Source: an uncultured Lachnospiraceae bacterium (GTDB lineage: Bacteria > Bacillota > Clostridia > Lachnospirales > Lachnospiraceae). From it: a stretch of 6,091 bases of DNA. This document shows positions 5,740-6,091 of the stretch, in pieces; position 1 is the stretch's first letter; each line of letters begins with the position of its first letter. The notes under the pieces are model-generated. The model saw nothing but the letters and a program-made list of their open reading frames with translations, ran no database searches and had not been told where the DNA came from. Location of the stretch: contig CAOJLW010000131.1 in assembly GCA_948438565.1 (NCBI GenBank), positions 1 through 6,091 of the forward strand, read 5' to 3'. The translations under genes and the position numbers were made by a program.

Positions 5740-5768
5740 ACAATACCATTATTTTGACCGTCGGTCAA
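5740..5768 (-). promoter_or_regulatory. Promoter of the five-gene lipid operon
   Basis: On the minus strand TTGACC (5763-5768) is followed by 17 nt and TATTGT (5740-5745). The -35 is one mismatch and the -10 two mismatches from consensus. The -35 hexamer is the left arm of operator copy 2, so repressor and RNA polymerase compete directly. Transcription should start near 5732. Confidence 0.75.
5754..5768. promoter_or_regulatory. TetR-type operator, copy 2 (over the -35 element)
   Basis: Second perfect copy of TTGACCGTCGGTCAA. On their left (lower-coordinate) side both copies share the flank ATT, giving an 18-bp identical block. This copy contains the -35 hexamer of the operon promoter. Two copies around one promoter indicate tight, probably effector-relieved repression; a fatty acid or acyl-CoA effector would fit the genes but is inference. 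Confidence 0.87.
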
Positions 5769-5842
5769 GTTGAAATAAGCCAAAATTTTCCATTGCCGCG
5801 TCATTGCTTCTATATAGTTTACCCAATTTTCGATCTTCTATC

Positions 5843-5871
5843 TGGATTTTTCTAAAAATACGTAGTATAAT
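5843..5871 (+). promoter_or_regulatory. Probable promoter of pyrG
   Basis: A perfect -10 TATAAT lies at 5866-5871. The best-placed -35 candidate, TGGATT at 5843-5848 (17-nt spacer), matches consensus at only three positions, so the -35 is weak or assisted. Transcription should start near 5878, leaving a leader of about 33 nt with no room for an attenuator hairpin. Confidence 0.6.
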
Positions 5872-5910
5872 AACTTAATTATTTCATCAATTGCAAAGGA
5901 GGATAACCCC

Positions 5911-6091
5911 ATGCCTGTAAAATACGTTTTCGTCACTGGCGGCGTCGTATCCGGATTGGGAAAAGGGATTACGGCCGCTTCTTTGGGTCGTCTGTTAAAA
6001 GCCCGTGGATATACTGTTACGATGCAAAAGTTTGATCCATATATAAAAATTTTTCCGGGTACCATGAACCCCAATCAGCACCGCGCGGTTT
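5911..6091 (+). CDS. pyrG: CTP synthase, N-terminal fragment (partial, runs off the window)
   Basis: CTP synthase makes CTP from UTP, ATP and glutamine, the last step of de novo pyrimidine nucleotide synthesis in the cytoplasm. The first 60 codons are present. Residues 1-45 are a near-textbook synthetase-domain start: KYVFVTGGVVSGLGKGITAA includes the phosphate-binding loop with Lys18, then SLGRLLKARGYTVTMQKFDP with conserved Lys40. The full enzyme is about 530-550 aa, so roughly nine-tenths is missing. AAGGAGG (5896-5902) is 8 nt before the ATG. Residues 46-60 read KIFPGTMNPNQHRAV where the family nearly always has an N-[VI]-DPGTM-[SN]-P-x-QHGEV pattern; several invariant positions are altered within 45 bases of the window end, which suggests base errors at a contig edge. 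It is divergent from the lipid operon and functionally unrelated to it. Confidence 0.93.
   Translation, partial: MPVKYVFVTGGVVSGLGKGITAASLGRLLKARGYTVTMQKFDPYIKIFPGTMNPNQHRAV

Noticed and set aside
5846..5859. ATTTTT-CT-AAAAAT palindrome upstream of pyrG
   Set aside because: Pure A/T arms with a 2-nt loop and no T-run; it is probably chance in an AT-rich promoter spacer.
5872..5910. CTP-dependent attenuator or G-run start-site control in the pyrG leader, as known in some Firmicutes
   Set aside because: The predicted leader is only about 33 nt, with no GGG run at the start and no terminator hairpin.
5838..6074. 78-codon minus-strand frame near the right end
   Set aside because: It is antisense to the pyrG start and its promoter; pyrG has a clear ribosome binding site and conserved sequence.
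1..6091. CRISPR array, tRNA/rRNA, insertion sequence or direct-repeat attachment sites
   Set aside because: No spaced repeats, transposase frames, RNA-gene-like folds or terminal repeats were seen by eye on either strand.

Overview
The window reads like chromosome from a low-to-moderate GC Gram-positive anaerobe of the class Clostridia, probably a gut Lachnospiraceae. This rests on strong AGGAGG-type ribosome binding sites, consensus sigma-A-type promoters, and the style of the small XRE regulators and of the ligase and carrier proteins. No taxonomic search was possible. The right end looks like a contig edge, because the last gene is cut off and its final codons look unreliable.

Left region (1-1130): three small XRE/Cro-type helix-turn-helix genes. 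Two are on the minus strand (58-393 and 420-641) and one is on the plus strand (798-1130). They diverge from a 156-bp intergenic region holding two good face-to-face promoters and two inverted repeats (679-696 and 704-720). One repeat overlaps the minus-strand promoter, so a local auto- or cross-regulatory switch is plausible.

Central region (1137-5768): a compact minus-strand operon of five genes separated by 11-28 bp. In transcription order they are an SCP2-like lipid carrier, a membrane-anchored alpha/beta hydrolase, a stand-alone condensation-domain (HxxxD) acyltransferase, a stand-alone acyl carrier protein, and an AMP-forming fatty-acid ligase. The operon ends in a textbook intrinsic terminator at 1137-1184. 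Its promoter is bracketed by two identical TetR-type palindromes, TTGACCGTCGGTCAA, one of which contains the -35 hexamer. The matching TetR gene is not in the window.

The likely logic is: the ligase activates a fatty acid and loads it onto the carrier protein; the condensation enzyme transfers the acyl group to an amine or alcohol; and the SCP2 protein and hydrolase handle the lipid substrate or product. A minimal ligase/carrier/condensation set like this resembles gut-clostridial clusters reported to make fatty acid amides (recalled from the literature, not compared here). It is the most interesting content of the window.

Right end (5866-6091): a divergent promoter and the first 60 codons of CTP synthase (pyrG), a housekeeping gene. 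It is truncated by the window end and carries a suspicious cluster of substitutions in its last 45 bases.
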